Source: Enterobacter chuandaensis
Lineage (GTDB): Bacteria > Pseudomonadota > Gammaproteobacteria > Enterobacterales > Enterobacteriaceae
Assembly (NCBI RefSeq): GCF_003594915.1
Contig: NZ_QZCS01000001.1
Span: forward strand, 248,001 to 312,000
DNA: 64,000 nucleotides
Reading direction: 5' to 3'
The translations under genes were made by a program, and so were the position numbers. How positions within the stretch are numbered: the first letter of the stretch is position 1; the number at the start of each line of letters is the position of its first letter. The notes beneath the pieces were generated by a model. It ran no database searches and was not told where the DNA came from. It saw only the letters and a program-made list of their open reading frames with translations. This document shows, one piece after another, positions 52,228 through 63,421 of this stretch.

Positions 52228-52602
52228 TTAGAGATAAAGATAAAGTCTCACCTTATGCGCACCCAGATAGCTGGCGCTGTCATAGAGCGTTACCGACGAC
52301 CTTGCCGGAAGAGTGACGCTGCGCGGCGCCTCCAGCGGGTGCATTTCAAGACCTCTTACGTCATACCAGAAGAAACGGTAGTGAACCGTCACTGGTTCAT
52401 TTCTTTCGTTAAAGAGCGTAGAGGAGGCAGAAGATTTAATTTCACTGATGGTCAGCGCGGGCTGCTGCGCCGTGATGCCCGCAGCCAGCACGGAGGATTC
52501 CATCACCAGCGTCTGTTCATCACTCACGGGGATTGCCGGGCGCGTGCTGCACCCCACAATAGCCAACGTCATTACCAGCGCTGCAATACGCCCTTTAAAC
52601 AT
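52228..52602 (-). CDS. ycfL: YcfL, DUF1425 lipoprotein
   Basis: The 124-residue product from the ATG at 52602 has a lipoprotein signal (MFKGRIAALVMTLAIVGC) and the DUF1425 core HYRFFWYDVRGLEMHPLEAP. It matches E. coli YcfL, a predicted outer-membrane lipoprotein of unknown role. It begins one base after the hinT stop, so it is part of the hinT operon. Confidence 0.9.
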   Translation of the reverse strand: MFKGRIAALVMTLAIVGCSTRPAIPVSDEQTLVMESSVLAAGITAQQPALTISEIKSSASSTLFNERNEPVTVHYRFFWYDVRGLEMHPLEAPRSVTLPARSSVTLYDSASYLGAHKVRLYLYL

Positions 52603-52603
52603 G

Positions 52604-52963
52604 TCAAAGACCTTTGTGAGCCAGCATCGGTCCCAGCGGACGTCCACCCAGCAGATGCATGTGAATATGATAAACTTCCTGGCCGCCATGGCGATTACAG
52701 TTCATGATCAGACGGTAACCGTCTTCCGCAATGCCTTCCTGTTCAGCAATTTTCGCGGCCACCGTCAGCATACGACCTAACGCCACTTCGTGCTCGGTTT
52801 TTACGTCGTTTACGGTCGGAATCAGAATATTGGGAATGATAAGGATGTGTGTCGGTGCCTGAGGGGAAATGTCCCGGAAAGCCGTCACCAGTTCATCCTG
52901 ATAGACGATATCCGACGGGATTTCGCGGCGGATAATTTTACTGAAAATCGTTTCTTCAGCCAT
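52604..52963 (-). CDS. hinT: HinT, purine nucleoside phosphoramidase
   Basis: The 119-residue HIT protein hydrolyses AMP-lysine and other adenosine phosphoramidates. The triad motif is in [15 protein letters not shown], and the start [20 protein letters not shown] is conserved. It is the first gene of the operon that includes ycfL, lpoB, thiK, nagZ and ycfP. Confidence 0.95.
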   Translation of the reverse strand: MAEETIFSKIIRREIPSDIVYQDELVTAFRDISPQAPTHILIIPNILIPTVNDVKTEHEVALGRMLTVAAKIAEQEGIAEDGYRLIMNCNRHGGQEVYHIHMHLLGGRPLGPMLAHKGL

Positions 52964-53313
52964 GACCTTTTCCTTTTTAGTTTAATCTGGCGCGATGCGT
53001 CCGCTGTTAATACACTCTCTGGATGAGTGTGTGACACAATTCAAGAGTATGAGCGAGTTTCTCCTGTCCTTTCAACCTCCTCCCCCGAATTCTTTCCTGA
53101 ATATTCATCAGCTGACTGAAGAGTGACCGCTCGCGCGTCTTAACAGGCTGAAACATTATTTCAGTTCCGGTCGACACATCTGTTTACAGCACTAATAGCA
53201 ATGCGTATATTTCGCATTTGCATTTTCATGCGCATTTTTAACATAGAAAACGACGTCAGCCCGTATTTGTGGGACTGACGCATACCCTCTTCACCGTTCA
53301 TAAGGGTTTGATA
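52964..53313. other. Control region between hinT and fhuE
   Basis: The 350 bp hold the divergent promoters. On the minus strand of 53195-53246 the hexamer-like series GAAAAT, GCAAAT, GCGAAAT recalls the repeated NATNAT pattern of Fur sites, and AATGCG/CGCATT forms an inverted repeat around 53210. A hairpin with CGTCAG/CTGACG arms (about 53253-53281) lies in the probable fhuE leader. Fur control is known for fhuE; the exact box here is uncertain. Nothing else is seen. Confidence 0.4.
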
Positions 53314-55503
53314 ATGTCTTTCATTAATCACACCAGGGATGGGCAACGTCAGCCTGTCGCAACGCCTTCGTTGTTGGCAGTCTGCATTGCTATGGCATTG
53401 ACGCCAGCCGCCGCTTTCGCTGCATCAGCAACCGAAGACACCGTCGTCGTGGATGGAGGTTTTGACAATACGCAGGATCCTTCCGCAAGTCAGGACCGGG
53501 ATTACAGCGTAAAAACCACCACCACCGGCACAAAACTGTTGCTGGTTCCCCGCGATATCCCGCAGTCCGTCAGCGTGATTAGCCAGCAGCGCATGGCCGA
53601 TCAGAACCTGCAGTCCATTGGTCAGGTGTTGACTAACACCACGGGCGTAACGGCGCAGGTGCAGGACAGCGACCGTACCGTATTTTACTCGCGCGGATTT
53701 TTCGTCAGTAACTACGCGTATGACGACCTGCCAACCTCCATCAGTGAGGTGTGGAACTTCGGCGACACCGCCGCCGATACCGCGATTTACGACCGTATTG
53801 AAGTGGTACGCGGCGCAACCGGCCTGATGTCCGGTACGGGCAACCCGGCGGCATACGTCAATATGGTGCGTAAGCATGCGGATAGCAATGAATTCAAAGG
53901 AAATGTCTCTGCCAGCTACGGCAGCTGGGACAAGCAGCGCTACGTGCTGGATCTCCAGGCACCGCTGGTTGAGTCCGGTAAGGTACGAGGACGCCTGATT
54001 ACGGGTTATCAGGATAACGACAGCTTCGTGGATAACTATCATTACCGGAAGAAATTCCTCTACGGCGTGGTGGATGCAGATGTCACCGACAGCACCACCC
54101 TCTCGGTGGGCTACGAATATCAGGAAAGCCACACCGCCGACCCGACCTGGGGCGGACTGCCAACCTGGTACAGCGATGGCAGTAAAACCGATTACAACCG
54201 CAGCCAGACCGTCGCACCTGACTGGGCCTGGTCGGACAAGGACAACACCCGCATCTTCGCTAACCTGACCCAGCGTTTCGATAACGGCTGGGAAGCGCAC
54301 GTCAACGGCATGCACGCGGAGACCAACTTCGACAGCAAGCTGATGTATATGTCCGGCTATCCTGATAAAGAGACCGGGGCGGGCATGGTGGGCTACGGCG
54401 GCTGGAACAAAGGTGAACGCAAACAGGATGCGGTCGACGCGTTCCTGCGCGGCGGTTTCGATCTCTTTGGTCGTCAACACGAAATGATGTTCGGCGGCAG
54501 CTTCAGCCGACAGCGCAACCACTATGACAACAGAATGCCGGATGCGCTGTACGGCATGGTGGACGTGGGGAATTTCAAAAACTGGAACGGAAATATCGCC
54601 GATCCGCAGTGGACGCCGTGGAAGCTCTACAGCCAGGACGACATTCGCCAGTCCTCAGCGTATACCTCCGCCCGCTTCTCGCTGGCCGACCCGCTGCACC
54701 TGATCCTCGGGGCGCGCTACACTAACTACAACATTCGCTATAACCCGGCGGGCTCTCCTGACACCCGTCTGGAAAGCACCAAAGATGACGTAACGCCTTA
54801 CGCGGGTCTGGTCTACGACATCAACGAAGACTGGTCAACCTACGTCAGCTATACCTCCATCTTCCAGCCGCAGGACAAGCGTAACGCCAGCGGACGCTAT
54901 CTCGATCCAACCACGGGCAAAAGTTACGAGGCCGGCGTGAAGGCGGACTGGTTCAATACCCGTCTTACCACCTCGCTGGCGATATTCCGCATTGAGCAGG
55001 ATAACGTGGCGAGCAACACCTATACCTACATGCCGAGCGGTGAGTCGATTTATGAATCGCTGGACGGCGTGGTCAGTAAAGGGATTGAGTTCGAGCTAAA
55101 CGGCGCACTGACCGATAACTGGCAGTTGACCTTCGGCGCGACCCGCTACATTGCGGAAGATAAGAACGGCAACGCTGTCAGTTCCGATCAGCCGCGCACG
55201 ACAATGAAGCTGTTTACCCGTTATCAACTGCCAATGCTGCCAGCGCTGACGGTGGGCGGTGGCGTAAACTGGCAGAACAAAGTGTGGACGGATGTGGACG
55301 GCGGCCCGGCTGGACGCGACCGTGCTGAGCAAGGCAGCTACGGGCTGGTTAACCTGTTCAGCCGTTATCAGGTCACCAAAGATTTTGCCGTTCAGGCGAA
55401 CATCAACAACCTGTTCGACAAAGAGTATTACGATTACGTCGGCTCTTACGTGGTTTATGGCGCACCGATGAACGTCTCGGTGAGCGCGAGCTACGACTTC
55501 TGA
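53314..55503 (+). CDS. fhuE: FhuE, TonB-dependent receptor for coprogen and ferrioxamine
   Basis: The 729-residue outer-membrane receptor has the same length as E. coli FhuE. A signal peptide ends near AAAFAA, the TonB box is EDTVVVDG, the plug domain contains LLVPRDIPQSVSVISQQRM, and the barrel ends with the C-terminal Phe (VSASYDF). It imports ferric hydroxamate siderophores. The ATG at 53314 gives the family length; an upstream frame to 53269 is not used. The sequence is more divergent than its neighbours, as is common for surface receptors exposed to phages. Confidence 0.9.
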   Translation: MSFINHTRDGQRQPVATPSLLAVCIAMALTPAAAFAASATEDTVVVDGGFDNTQDPSASQDRDYSVKTTTTGTKLLLVPRDIPQSVSVISQQRMADQNLQSIGQVLTNTTGVTAQVQDSDRTVFYSRGFFVSNYAYDDLPTSISEVWNFGDTAADTAIYDRIEVVRGATGLMSGTGNPAAYVNMVRKHADSNEFKGNVSASYGSWDKQRYVLDLQAPLVESGKVRGRLITGYQDNDSFVDNYHYRKKFLYGVVDADVTDSTTLSVGYEYQESHTADPTWGGLPTWYSDGSKTDYNRSQTVAPDWAWSDKDNTRIFANLTQRFDNGWEAHVNGMHAETNFDSKLMYMSGYPDKETGAGMVGYGGWNKGERKQDAVDAFLRGGFDLFGRQHEMMFGGSFSRQRNHYDNRMPDALYGMVDVGNFKNWNGNIADPQWTPWKLYSQDDIRQSSAYTSARFSLADPLHLILGARYTNYNIRYNPAGSPDTRLESTKDDVTPYAGLVYDINEDWSTYVSYTSIFQPQDKRNASGRYLDPTTGKSYEAGVKADWFNTRLTTSLAIFRIEQDNVASNTYTYMPSGESIYESLDGVVSKGIEFELNGALTDNWQLTFGATRYIAEDKNGNAVSSDQPRTTMKLFTRYQLPMLPALTVGGGVNWQNKVWTDVDGGPAGRDRAEQGSYGLVNLFSRYQVTKDFAVQANINNLFDKEYYDYVGSYVVYGAPMNVSVSASYDF

Positions 55504-55525
55504 GTATTGGCACAACAACCACAGC

Positions 55526-55554
55526 AATAAAAAAGGCAGCCCTTCGGCTGCCTT
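55526..55554 (-). terminator. ptsG: Terminator between fhuE and ptsG
   Basis: AAGGCAGCC pairs with GGCTGCCTT around CTTC; on the minus strand it is followed by six T, so it mainly serves ptsG. Confidence 0.85.
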
Positions 55555-55573
55555 AGTCTCCCCAGGTCACAGC

Positions 55574-57007
55574 TTAGCTGTTGCGGATGTACTCATCCAT
55601 TTCAGTTTTCAGGTTATCGGATTTCGTACCGAAGATAGCCTGAACACCAGAACCTGCAACAACCACACCCGCTGCGCCCAGTTTTTTCAGACCCGGCTGG
55701 TCTACTTTCGCAACGTCGGCAACGCTCACACGCAGACGAGTGATGCACGCGTCCAGGTTAGTGATGTTCTCTTTACCGCCGAACGCAGCAACCAGTGCCG
55801 GTGCCATTTCGCTGGTCGCGCCTGCTTTGCTGTCTTCAGTTGCATCTTCACGACCCGGCGTTTTCAGGTCCAGTGCTTTGATCAGCACGCGGAAGATGGT
55901 GTAGTAAACAACGGCGTAGCACGCACCCACGATTGGGAACAGCCACAGCTTGCTGCTGTTACCGGACAGAACGATAAAGTCGATCAGACCGTGAGAGAAG
56001 GACGTACCGTCACGCATACCCAGCAGGATACAGATTGGGAACGCCAGGCCAGCCAGTACAGCGTGGATGATGTACAGAATTGGCGCAACGAACATGAAGG
56101 AGAACTCGATCGGCTCGGTGATACCGGTCAGGAACGAGGTCAGCGCTGCGGAGATCATGATACCGCCCACTTTTGCACGGTTCTCTGGTTTAGCAGAGTG
56201 CCAGATTGCAATCGCAGCAGCAGGCAGGCCGTACATTTTGAACAGGAAGCCACCTGACAGTTTACCTGCAGTTGGGTCGCCCGCCATGTAACGTGGGATA
56301 TCACCGTGGAACACCTGACCTGCTGCGTTGGTGAATTCACCAATTTGCATCTGGAATGGAACGTTCCAGATGTGGTGCAGACCAAATGGCACCAGGCAAC
56401 GCTCGATGAAGCCGTAGATACCAAACGCCACAACCGGGTTCTGGTAAGCCGCCCACTGAGAGAAGGTCTGGATAGCGGAACCGATTGGTGGCCAGATGAA
56501 GGACAGGATCACGCCAGTGAAAATCGCTGCCAGACCAGAGATGATCGGAACGAAACGCTTGCCCGCGAAGAAGCCCAGATACTCAGGCAGCTTGATGCGA
56601 TAGAAGCGGTTAAACATATACGCTGCAATCGCACCGGAGATGATACCGCCCAGAACACCGGTATCTGCCAGGTGTTTCGCGGCAATCTCTTCTGCCGGTA
56701 AATGCAGAACCAGCGGCGCAACCACAGCCATGGTTTTCACCATGATGCCGTAAGCAACCACTGCAGCCAGCGCAGAAACGCCGTCGTTATTGGTGAAGCC
56801 CAGCGCCACACCGATAGCGAAGATCAGAGGCATGTTAGCAAAGACGGAACCGCCTGCTTCAGCCATCACATGGGAAACTACGGCTGGCAGCCAGCTGAAG
56901 TTAGCAGAACCGACACCCAGCAGGATACCTGCGATAGGCAGTACGGATACTGGCAGCATCAGCGATTTACCGACCTTTTGCAGGTTAGCAAATGCATTCT
57001 TAAACAT
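55574..57007 (-). CDS. ptsG: PtsG, glucose-specific PTS enzyme IICB
   Basis: The 477-residue glucose permease equals E. coli PtsG. The membrane IIC part (about 1-388) has about ten spans with [20 protein letters not shown], and the IIB part has the phospho-cysteine in [16 protein letters not shown] (Cys421). It takes phosphate from EIIA(Glc) and delivers glucose-6-phosphate. The leader just before ATG (ACTCAGGAGCACTCTCAATT) looks the same as the E. coli segment paired by the small RNA SgrS, recalled from memory. Confidence 0.97.
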   Translation of the reverse strand: MFKNAFANLQKVGKSLMLPVSVLPIAGILLGVGSANFSWLPAVVSHVMAEAGGSVFANMPLIFAIGVALGFTNNDGVSALAAVVAYGIMVKTMAVVAPLVLHLPAEEIAAKHLADTGVLGGIISGAIAAYMFNRFYRIKLPEYLGFFAGKRFVPIISGLAAIFTGVILSFIWPPIGSAIQTFSQWAAYQNPVVAFGIYGFIERCLVPFGLHHIWNVPFQMQIGEFTNAAGQVFHGDIPRYMAGDPTAGKLSGGFLFKMYGLPAAAIAIWHSAKPENRAKVGGIMISAALTSFLTGITEPIEFSFMFVAPILYIIHAVLAGLAFPICILLGMRDGTSFSHGLIDFIVLSGNSSKLWLFPIVGACYAVVYYTIFRVLIKALDLKTPGREDATEDSKAGATSEMAPALVAAFGGKENITNLDACITRLRVSVADVAKVDQPGLKKLGAAGVVVAGSGVQAIFGTKSDNLKTEMDEYIRNS

Positions 57008-57105
57008 AATTGAGAGTGCTCCTGAGTATTTGTGCTTTTTTTACGCTTTCACGCATTGGCCCGGGGGGAGTACCGTGCCGTGGACAGGACATCTAAGCGC
57101 CCTTT

Positions 57106-57129
57106 ATTTATTACACAGAGTAAAATAAT
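57106..57129. promoter_or_regulatory. Mlc operator-like palindrome upstream of ptsG
   Basis: ATTTATTAC and GTAAAATAAT flank ACAGA as an imperfect inverted repeat, close to the Mlc sites known before E. coli ptsG. Mlc represses ptsG until glucose flux pulls it to PtsG. Position about 100 bp before the start fits. Confidence 0.6.
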
Positions 57130-57304
57130 TCCCTCTGAGTTTGTTTGACGGCTATCACGTTTCAGCTTAAGACGGTCGAAAAACTTTCAGTTATTTACAA
57201 AAAGCATGTCTGGATGTGTCTAAAAACACCTTCACCGCCCCAAATGAGGCGGTGAACTTTACTCGTTTTATTTATTAATTACGAGCCTAAAAATAACAGG
57301 TGTA

Positions 57305-58099
57305 TCAGACAGATTGCAGGCGGGCGGGGTCAATATGGAACAGCGCAGAGAAGTTTTCTGTCGTGACGCGGGCCAGCTCTTCAATACTGACGCCTTTAAG
57401 CACGGCCATATACTCTGCGACGTCTCGCGTCATGGCCGGCTGGTTCTCTTTACCGCGATGCGGTACCGGCGCCAGATACGGAGAGTCTGTTTCCACCAGA
57501 ATACGATCGAGCGGTACATAACGCGCGGCATCACGGAGCTGCTCAGCGTTACGGAACGTCACGATCCCGGAAAACGAAATATAAAACCCTAAATCAAGCA
57601 GTTTACCCGCCGTTTCTCTGTCTTCTGTGAAACAGTGTAGTACGCCACCGCAATCCGTCACGTTTTCTTCCTGAAGGATCGCCAGCGTATCGGCGCGCGC
57701 ATCACGGGTATGTACGATGACCGGTTTGTTCAGTTCGCGGCCAATGCGGATATGGTTGCGGAAGGATGCCTGCTGGCGCGCTTTCGTTTCCGGCGTGTAA
57801 AAATAATCCAGCCCGGTTTCACCCATCGCCACGACGCCCTCTTCTGCTGCCAGTCGGCGCAGATCTTCTACGTCATACTCTTCATCCTGGTTCAGCGGAT
57901 GCACGCCGCAGGAGAAGACGACATTATCGCGCTCGCCTACCAGTTCACGCATGGAGCGGTAACCCGGCAACGTGGTCGCCACGGCCAGGCAAAATTTCAC
58001 ATCGCGCGCGGCGGCTTTCGCCAGCACGTCGTCCACATTTTTATGCAGGGATTGGTAATCCAGGCCATCGAGATGGCAGTGTGAGTCGACTAAAAACAT
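57305..58099 (-). CDS. ycfH: YcfH, TatD-family metal-dependent deoxyribonuclease
   Basis: The 264-residue TIM-barrel hydrolase starts MFLVDSHCHLDGLDY (HxH metal motif), has GETGLDYFYTPE, VIVHTRDA, GGVLHCFTED and VETDSPYLAPVPHRG. It resembles TatD nucleases. The ATG at 58099 is the family start. It follows holB by ten bases in the tmk-holB-ycfH series. Confidence 0.93.
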   Translation of the reverse strand: MFLVDSHCHLDGLDYQSLHKNVDDVLAKAAARDVKFCLAVATTLPGYRSMRELVGERDNVVFSCGVHPLNQDEEYDVEDLRRLAAEEGVVAMGETGLDYFYTPETKARQQASFRNHIRIGRELNKPVIVHTRDARADTLAILQEENVTDCGGVLHCFTEDRETAGKLLDLGFYISFSGIVTFRNAEQLRDAARYVPLDRILVETDSPYLAPVPHRGKENQPAMTRDVAEYMAVLKGVSIEELARVTTENFSALFHIDPARLQSV

Positions 58100-58109
58100 A
58101 GTGTCTCTC

Positions 58110-59114
58110 TCAGAGGTGGGAAACCGGCGGCGTAACGCCTGGTTGCAGGTAGTGTTCAATACGCAGTAACTGGTCGGTCAGTAAAAGCTCACGATTAAGA
58201 CCCGTCACGGTTAAAAGCTGTTCGCGGCTCTGGCAAACATCATGAAGGATAGCGTGCAGAGACGTGCCTGACAGGCGATTCGCCAGCATGTTCACCAGCG
58301 ACCACGCGTCCGGGTTAGTCAGCAGCGTTGCTCCTTGCTGTATTTTTAGCGCATCAAGCAATAAAGAGGCCAGCCAGTGCAGACGTTCAACGGCCCGGTC
58401 GCTGTTAAGCGCAGGCAGTAAGCTGAGCCAGTCCTGGCTGTTAAGTGAAGATTCGACGGCCCGGCAGAGCGTTTCGCGCTGTGACCAGACGTCAGGCTGT
58501 AGTAACGCCAGCGCCGCAGCGGGCGCACCGCTGCTCAGACGCAGCGCAGACAGGGCGCTGTCCTGTGACGTTGTCACCTCTCGCTCAAGCCAGCTTAACG
58601 CCCATGATTCCTGAGGTACGGCAAGGTGATGAAGACGACAACGGCTACGCAGCGTCGCCAGTAAACGTCCCGGATCCCGGCAGGAAAGGAAAAACCACGT
58701 CTTTTCCGGCGGCTCTTCCAGGGTTTTAAGCAGCGCGTTCGCCGCTGCCTCGGTAAGCAAGGCGGCATCGTTGAGCCAGACCACTTTTGCCCCGCCCAGA
58801 CGCGCATGTTCGTACAGTTTCTCGCTGACTTCACGCACGGCATCAATGCCGAGCGCGCTTTTGCCCTTCTCAGGCTCAAGCGTGTAGTAGTCAGGATGCG
58901 TGCCCGCCTGCATCAGCTGGCAGCCGCGGCATTTACCGCAGCTCTTGTGCCCTTCCGGCTGCTGGCACATCAGGAAGCGGGTGATGGCGTAAATCAGCGC
59001 ATCATCCCCCATTCCCGGCAACGCCTGAATCAGTAACGCATGATGCCCCCGCCCGGCCTGATAGCTGCCGATCAGTTGTTCAAAGTGCGGGCGCAACCAT
59101 GGGTACCATTTCAT
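58110..59114 (-). CDS. holB: HolB, DNA polymerase III delta' subunit
   Basis: The 334-residue clamp-loader subunit starts [15 protein letters not shown] at 59114, overlapping the tmk stop by four bases. The loop [10 protein letters not shown] is a degenerate Walker A that cannot bind ATP, as known for delta'. Zn cysteines are in [17 protein letters not shown], and the SRC motif in LRSRCRLHH. Length equals E. coli HolB. Confidence 0.95.
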   Translation of the reverse strand: MKWYPWLRPHFEQLIGSYQAGRGHHALLIQALPGMGDDALIYAITRFLMCQQPEGHKSCGKCRGCQLMQAGTHPDYYTLEPEKGKSALGIDAVREVSEKLYEHARLGGAKVVWLNDAALLTEAAANALLKTLEEPPEKTWFFLSCRDPGRLLATLRSRCRLHHLAVPQESWALSWLEREVTTSQDSALSALRLSSGAPAAALALLQPDVWSQRETLCRAVESSLNSQDWLSLLPALNSDRAVERLHWLASLLLDALKIQQGATLLTNPDAWSLVNMLANRLSGTSLHAILHDVCQSREQLLTVTGLNRELLLTDQLLRIEHYLQPGVTPPVSHL

Positions 59115-59752
59115 GCCTGCTGCTCCTGTAGCCACTGCGTAACGGTCTGTTGAATGTCGCGCGTGACGTCGTCCAGAGATTGCGTGGCATCAATGGTACG
59201 AATTGAACGGTCCTGTGCGGCCAGTTCAAGATAGCGTGCACGCGTGCGGTTGAAGAAGTCCAGGGACTCTTGCTCAATGCGGTCCAGTTCGCCGCGCGCG
59301 CGGGCACGCCTGAGGCCCACTTCCGGAGTCACATCCAGATAGAGCGTCAGGTCGGGGCGGAAATCACCCAGTACGGCATTGCGCAACGTTGCCAGCATCG
59401 TCTGGTCAATCCCACGTCCGCCGCCCTGATACGCCTGAGTCGACAGATCGTGACGGTCGCCGATCACCCACTTGCCTTCGGCCAGCGCAGGTTTAATCAC
59501 GGTCTCAACCAGTTGGACGCGCGCCGCATAGAACATCAGCACTTCGGCTTTGTCAGTAATAACCTCGTCTCCAACGGATTTAATATCCAGCACCAGGCTA
59601 CGCAGTTTCTCCGCCAGCTGCGTACCGCCGGGCTCGCGAGTAAAGACCATGTCAGCGACGCCAAGCGATTTCAGCGTATCCACTACCACGTTACGGGCGG
59701 TGGTTTTACCCGCCCCTTCGAGTCCCTCAATGACAATGTATTTACTGCGCAT
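59111..59752 (-). CDS. tmk: Tmk, thymidylate kinase
   Basis: The 213-residue kinase turns dTMP to dTDP. P-loop [13 protein letters not shown], the TREPGGT motif and [16 protein letters not shown] lid are present. Its ATG lies within the mltG end (11-bp overlap). Confidence 0.96.
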   Translation of the reverse strand: MRSKYIVIEGLEGAGKTTARNVVVDTLKSLGVADMVFTREPGGTQLAEKLRSLVLDIKSVGDEVITDKAEVLMFYAARVQLVETVIKPALAEGKWVIGDRHDLSTQAYQGGGRGIDQTMLATLRNAVLGDFRPDLTLYLDVTPEVGLRRARARGELDRIEQESLDFFNRTRARYLELAAQDRSIRTIDATQSLDDVTRDIQQTVTQWLQEQQA

Positions 59753-60764
59753 TTTTTTCCTTAAGTGCCTTCAGATAATCCTGAACAGAGCGATTGTGGC
59801 TGGCAAGGTTGGTATTAAAGGTATGCCCGCCTTTTCCGTCAGCCACAAAATAGAGATACGGTGTTTTGGCCGGGTGCGCGGCAGCCTTCAGCGATGCTTC
59901 ACTCGGTGTCGCAATCGGCCCAGGCGGCAAGCCGCTAATCACGTAGGTATTATACGCCGTTGGCGTTTCCAGATCTTTTCTGGAGATCTTTCCGGCATAG
60001 CTCTCGCCCATACCGTAGATGACGGTAGGGTCGGTTTGCAGACGCATGCCGATGCGCAGGCGGTTGATAAATACCGAAGCGACACGGTCACGCTCGGCAG
60101 CAACGGCCGTCTCTTTCTCAATGATCGAGGCCATTGTGACAAACTGGTTTTGATCCTGATAAGGCAGACCTTCCACGCGCCCTTCCCAGGCTGCATCGAC
60201 GGCCTCAACCATCTTTTTATGCGCGCGCTTGAGGATAGCAACATCCGTCGTCCCTGCCGTGTACATCCAGGTATCGGGCCAGAACCAGCCTTCCACCCAC
60301 TCAGGATGTTCAAATTTCAGCACCTCGGCAACCGTCTCATAGCGATCGTCTTCTAGCGTATGCTTGATGTAAGGCGCGTCGCGCAGCTGTTTGAGGTAAT
60401 CGCTTAAGCGCATTCCTTCAACAAAGCGCAGCGGGAACTGTGCCTCTTTACCGCTTTCCAGCAGCTGCAGCATCTGCCTGACGGTCATGTCTGGGGTAAA
60501 GCGATACGTCCCGGCTTTGAAATGAGAGAGTTCAGGCTCAAGACGCAGTAACCACTGAAATACGCGCGGGCGGTTAATGACCTTGTCCCCATAAAGCTGT
60601 TCACCCAGTGCAACGCGCCCGGTACCGGCTTTCAGGGTAAAAATCGTTTCGTCTTTAATCAGGATTTTACTGTCCGCCAGCTGGCGAACTTTCCATACTC
60701 CCGCTCCGCCAGCGATACCCAGCGCAACAATAAGGAGAAGGACAAAGCGCAACATTTTCTTCAT
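59742..60764 (-). CDS. mltG: MltG, endolytic murein transglycosylase
   Basis: The 340-residue YceG-type enzyme has one N-terminal span ([20 protein letters not shown]), a LysM-like part and the catalytic domain with Glu in [20 protein letters not shown] and [19 protein letters not shown]. It cuts nascent glycan and sets its length. It follows pabC by two bases. Confidence 0.94.
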   Translation of the reverse strand: MKKMLRFVLLLIVALGIAGGAGVWKVRQLADSKILIKDETIFTLKAGTGRVALGEQLYGDKVINRPRVFQWLLRLEPELSHFKAGTYRFTPDMTVRQMLQLLESGKEAQFPLRFVEGMRLSDYLKQLRDAPYIKHTLEDDRYETVAEVLKFEHPEWVEGWFWPDTWMYTAGTTDVAILKRAHKKMVEAVDAAWEGRVEGLPYQDQNQFVTMASIIEKETAVAAERDRVASVFINRLRIGMRLQTDPTVIYGMGESYAGKISRKDLETPTAYNTYVISGLPPGPIATPSEASLKAAAHPAKTPYLYFVADGKGGHTFNTNLASHNRSVQDYLKALKEKNAQ

Positions 60765-60766
60765 GA

Positions 60767-61576
60767 CTATCTGGTTTGCTCACATATCGGGGCTAAAAAC
60801 TGGAACAGCTCGCGGGATGACCAGAACCTGTGGTCATAACCGCGAACGGGCACAACAGGCATCAACGCATTGCAGATAACAACTTCATCGGCGGACAGCA
60901 GCGCCTCTTCCTTTGCGTTTACTTCGACAACGCGAAAGCCCGCATGTGCCAGCTGTTGCAAACAAAACTGACGCATGATGCCGTTAACCCCAGCCTGTTC
61001 CAGCGAAGGCGTGAATACGTCACGGCCCTTTCGCCAGAGTAAATTAGCCGCACAGCATTCCGTAATGAACCCTTCGCTGTCAAGGACTAGCGCCTCATCG
61101 GCGTCCGTCTGTTCAAGATGAGTACGAATAAGCACCTGTTCAAGGCGGTTAAGATGTTTTATTCCGGCGAGCATTGGATTTCGCCCCAGCCGTACCGGGC
61201 TCAGCGTCAGCGTCACCCCCTCTTCACGCCAGCGCGCATAGTGAGCAGGATACGCTGATACGGAAACAATCCGCGTGGGATGCTGACAGGCAGAACCGCT
61301 ATACCCTCGCCCGCCGCTGCCGCGGCTGAGGATAACTTTTAAGACACCGTTTGTTTTATCTGCCGCCAGCCGACGCATCTCGCGCTCCAGAATGTCCCAC
61401 TGCGTGAAGGGGATCAATAACGTCTCACAGGCTTTTTGTAAACGACGGATATGGGCGTCAAGCAGGCACACGCCGCCATCGAGAATACGCGCAGTGGTGA
61501 AACAGCCATCGCCGAACTGGGTCGCCCTGTCGCTTGCCGGCAGCATTTCTTGCTCAACGCCATTAATGAGAAACAT
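60767..61576 (-). CDS. pabC: PabC, aminodeoxychorismate lyase
   Basis: The 269-residue PLP enzyme (fold type IV) makes p-aminobenzoate for folate. The PLP Lys is in [14 protein letters not shown]; start [20 protein letters not shown] is conserved. It heads the pabC-mltG-tmk-holB-ycfH run and is separated from fabF by a terminator. Confidence 0.94.
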   Translation of the reverse strand: MFLINGVEQEMLPASDRATQFGDGCFTTARILDGGVCLLDAHIRRLQKACETLLIPFTQWDILEREMRRLAADKTNGVLKVILSRGSGGRGYSGSACQHPTRIVSVSAYPAHYARWREEGVTLTLSPVRLGRNPMLAGIKHLNRLEQVLIRTHLEQTDADEALVLDSEGFITECCAANLLWRKGRDVFTPSLEQAGVNGIMRQFCLQQLAHAGFRVVEVNAKEEALLSADEVVICNALMPVVPVRGYDHRFWSSRELFQFLAPICEQTR

Positions 61577-61646
61577 GGTGGCTCCTTATGCGTGGTGGCT
61601 CAGTCTGGCAGGATGTTAAAAGCCGGACAAGGGGATTCTCCCTAAT

Positions 61647-61676
61647 AAAAAAGGCCCGGCAAGCGGACCTTTTTTT
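61647..61676 (-). terminator. fabF: fabF terminator
   Basis: On the minus strand AAAGGTCCG pairs with CGGGCCTTT (one G-T type mismatch) around CTTGC and runs into six T. It lies 22 bases after the fabF stop. Confidence 0.8.
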
Positions 61677-61697
61677 ATAGCTTTCGGGCAGTCAGGC

Positions 61698-62996
<1,299 letters not shown>

Positions 62997-63030
62997 TCAG
63001 GCGGTCGAATGACCGCCTGGAGATGTTCAC

Positions 63031-63267
63031 TTACGCCTGGTGGCCGTTGATGTAATCAATGGCAGCCTGAACGGTGGTGATTTTCTCAGCTTCTTCGTCC
63101 GGAATCTCAGTATCAAACTCTTCTTCCAGAGCCATTACCAGCTCAACGGTGTCAAGAGAATCTGCGCCCAGGTCTTCAACGAAGGAAGCGGAGTTCACAA
63201 CTTCTTCCTGCTTAACGCCCAGCTGTTCGCCGATAATTTTCTTAACGCGTTCTTCGATAGTGCTCAT
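63031..63267 (-). CDS. acpP: AcpP, acyl carrier protein
   Basis: The 78-residue acidic protein carries the phosphopantetheine Ser in [20 protein letters not shown]. It is the hub of fatty-acid synthesis and lies between fabG and fabF as in E. coli. Confidence 0.98.
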   Translation of the reverse strand: MSTIEERVKKIIGEQLGVKQEEVVNSASFVEDLGADSLDTVELVMALEEEFDTEIPDEEAEKITTVQAAIDYINGHQA

Positions 63268-63421
63268 ACTCTTAAATTTCCTATCAAAACTCGCTTTCGC
63301 GATGGTTTTCGTAGTGTATAAAATGTTGAAAAATTTGCAACTAAATCCCGGCAGGTCTTACCACGATTTTACGTTATTTTGAGGCCATTCGCCCTAATAA
63401 CGCAAATATTTTCGATCGTGA

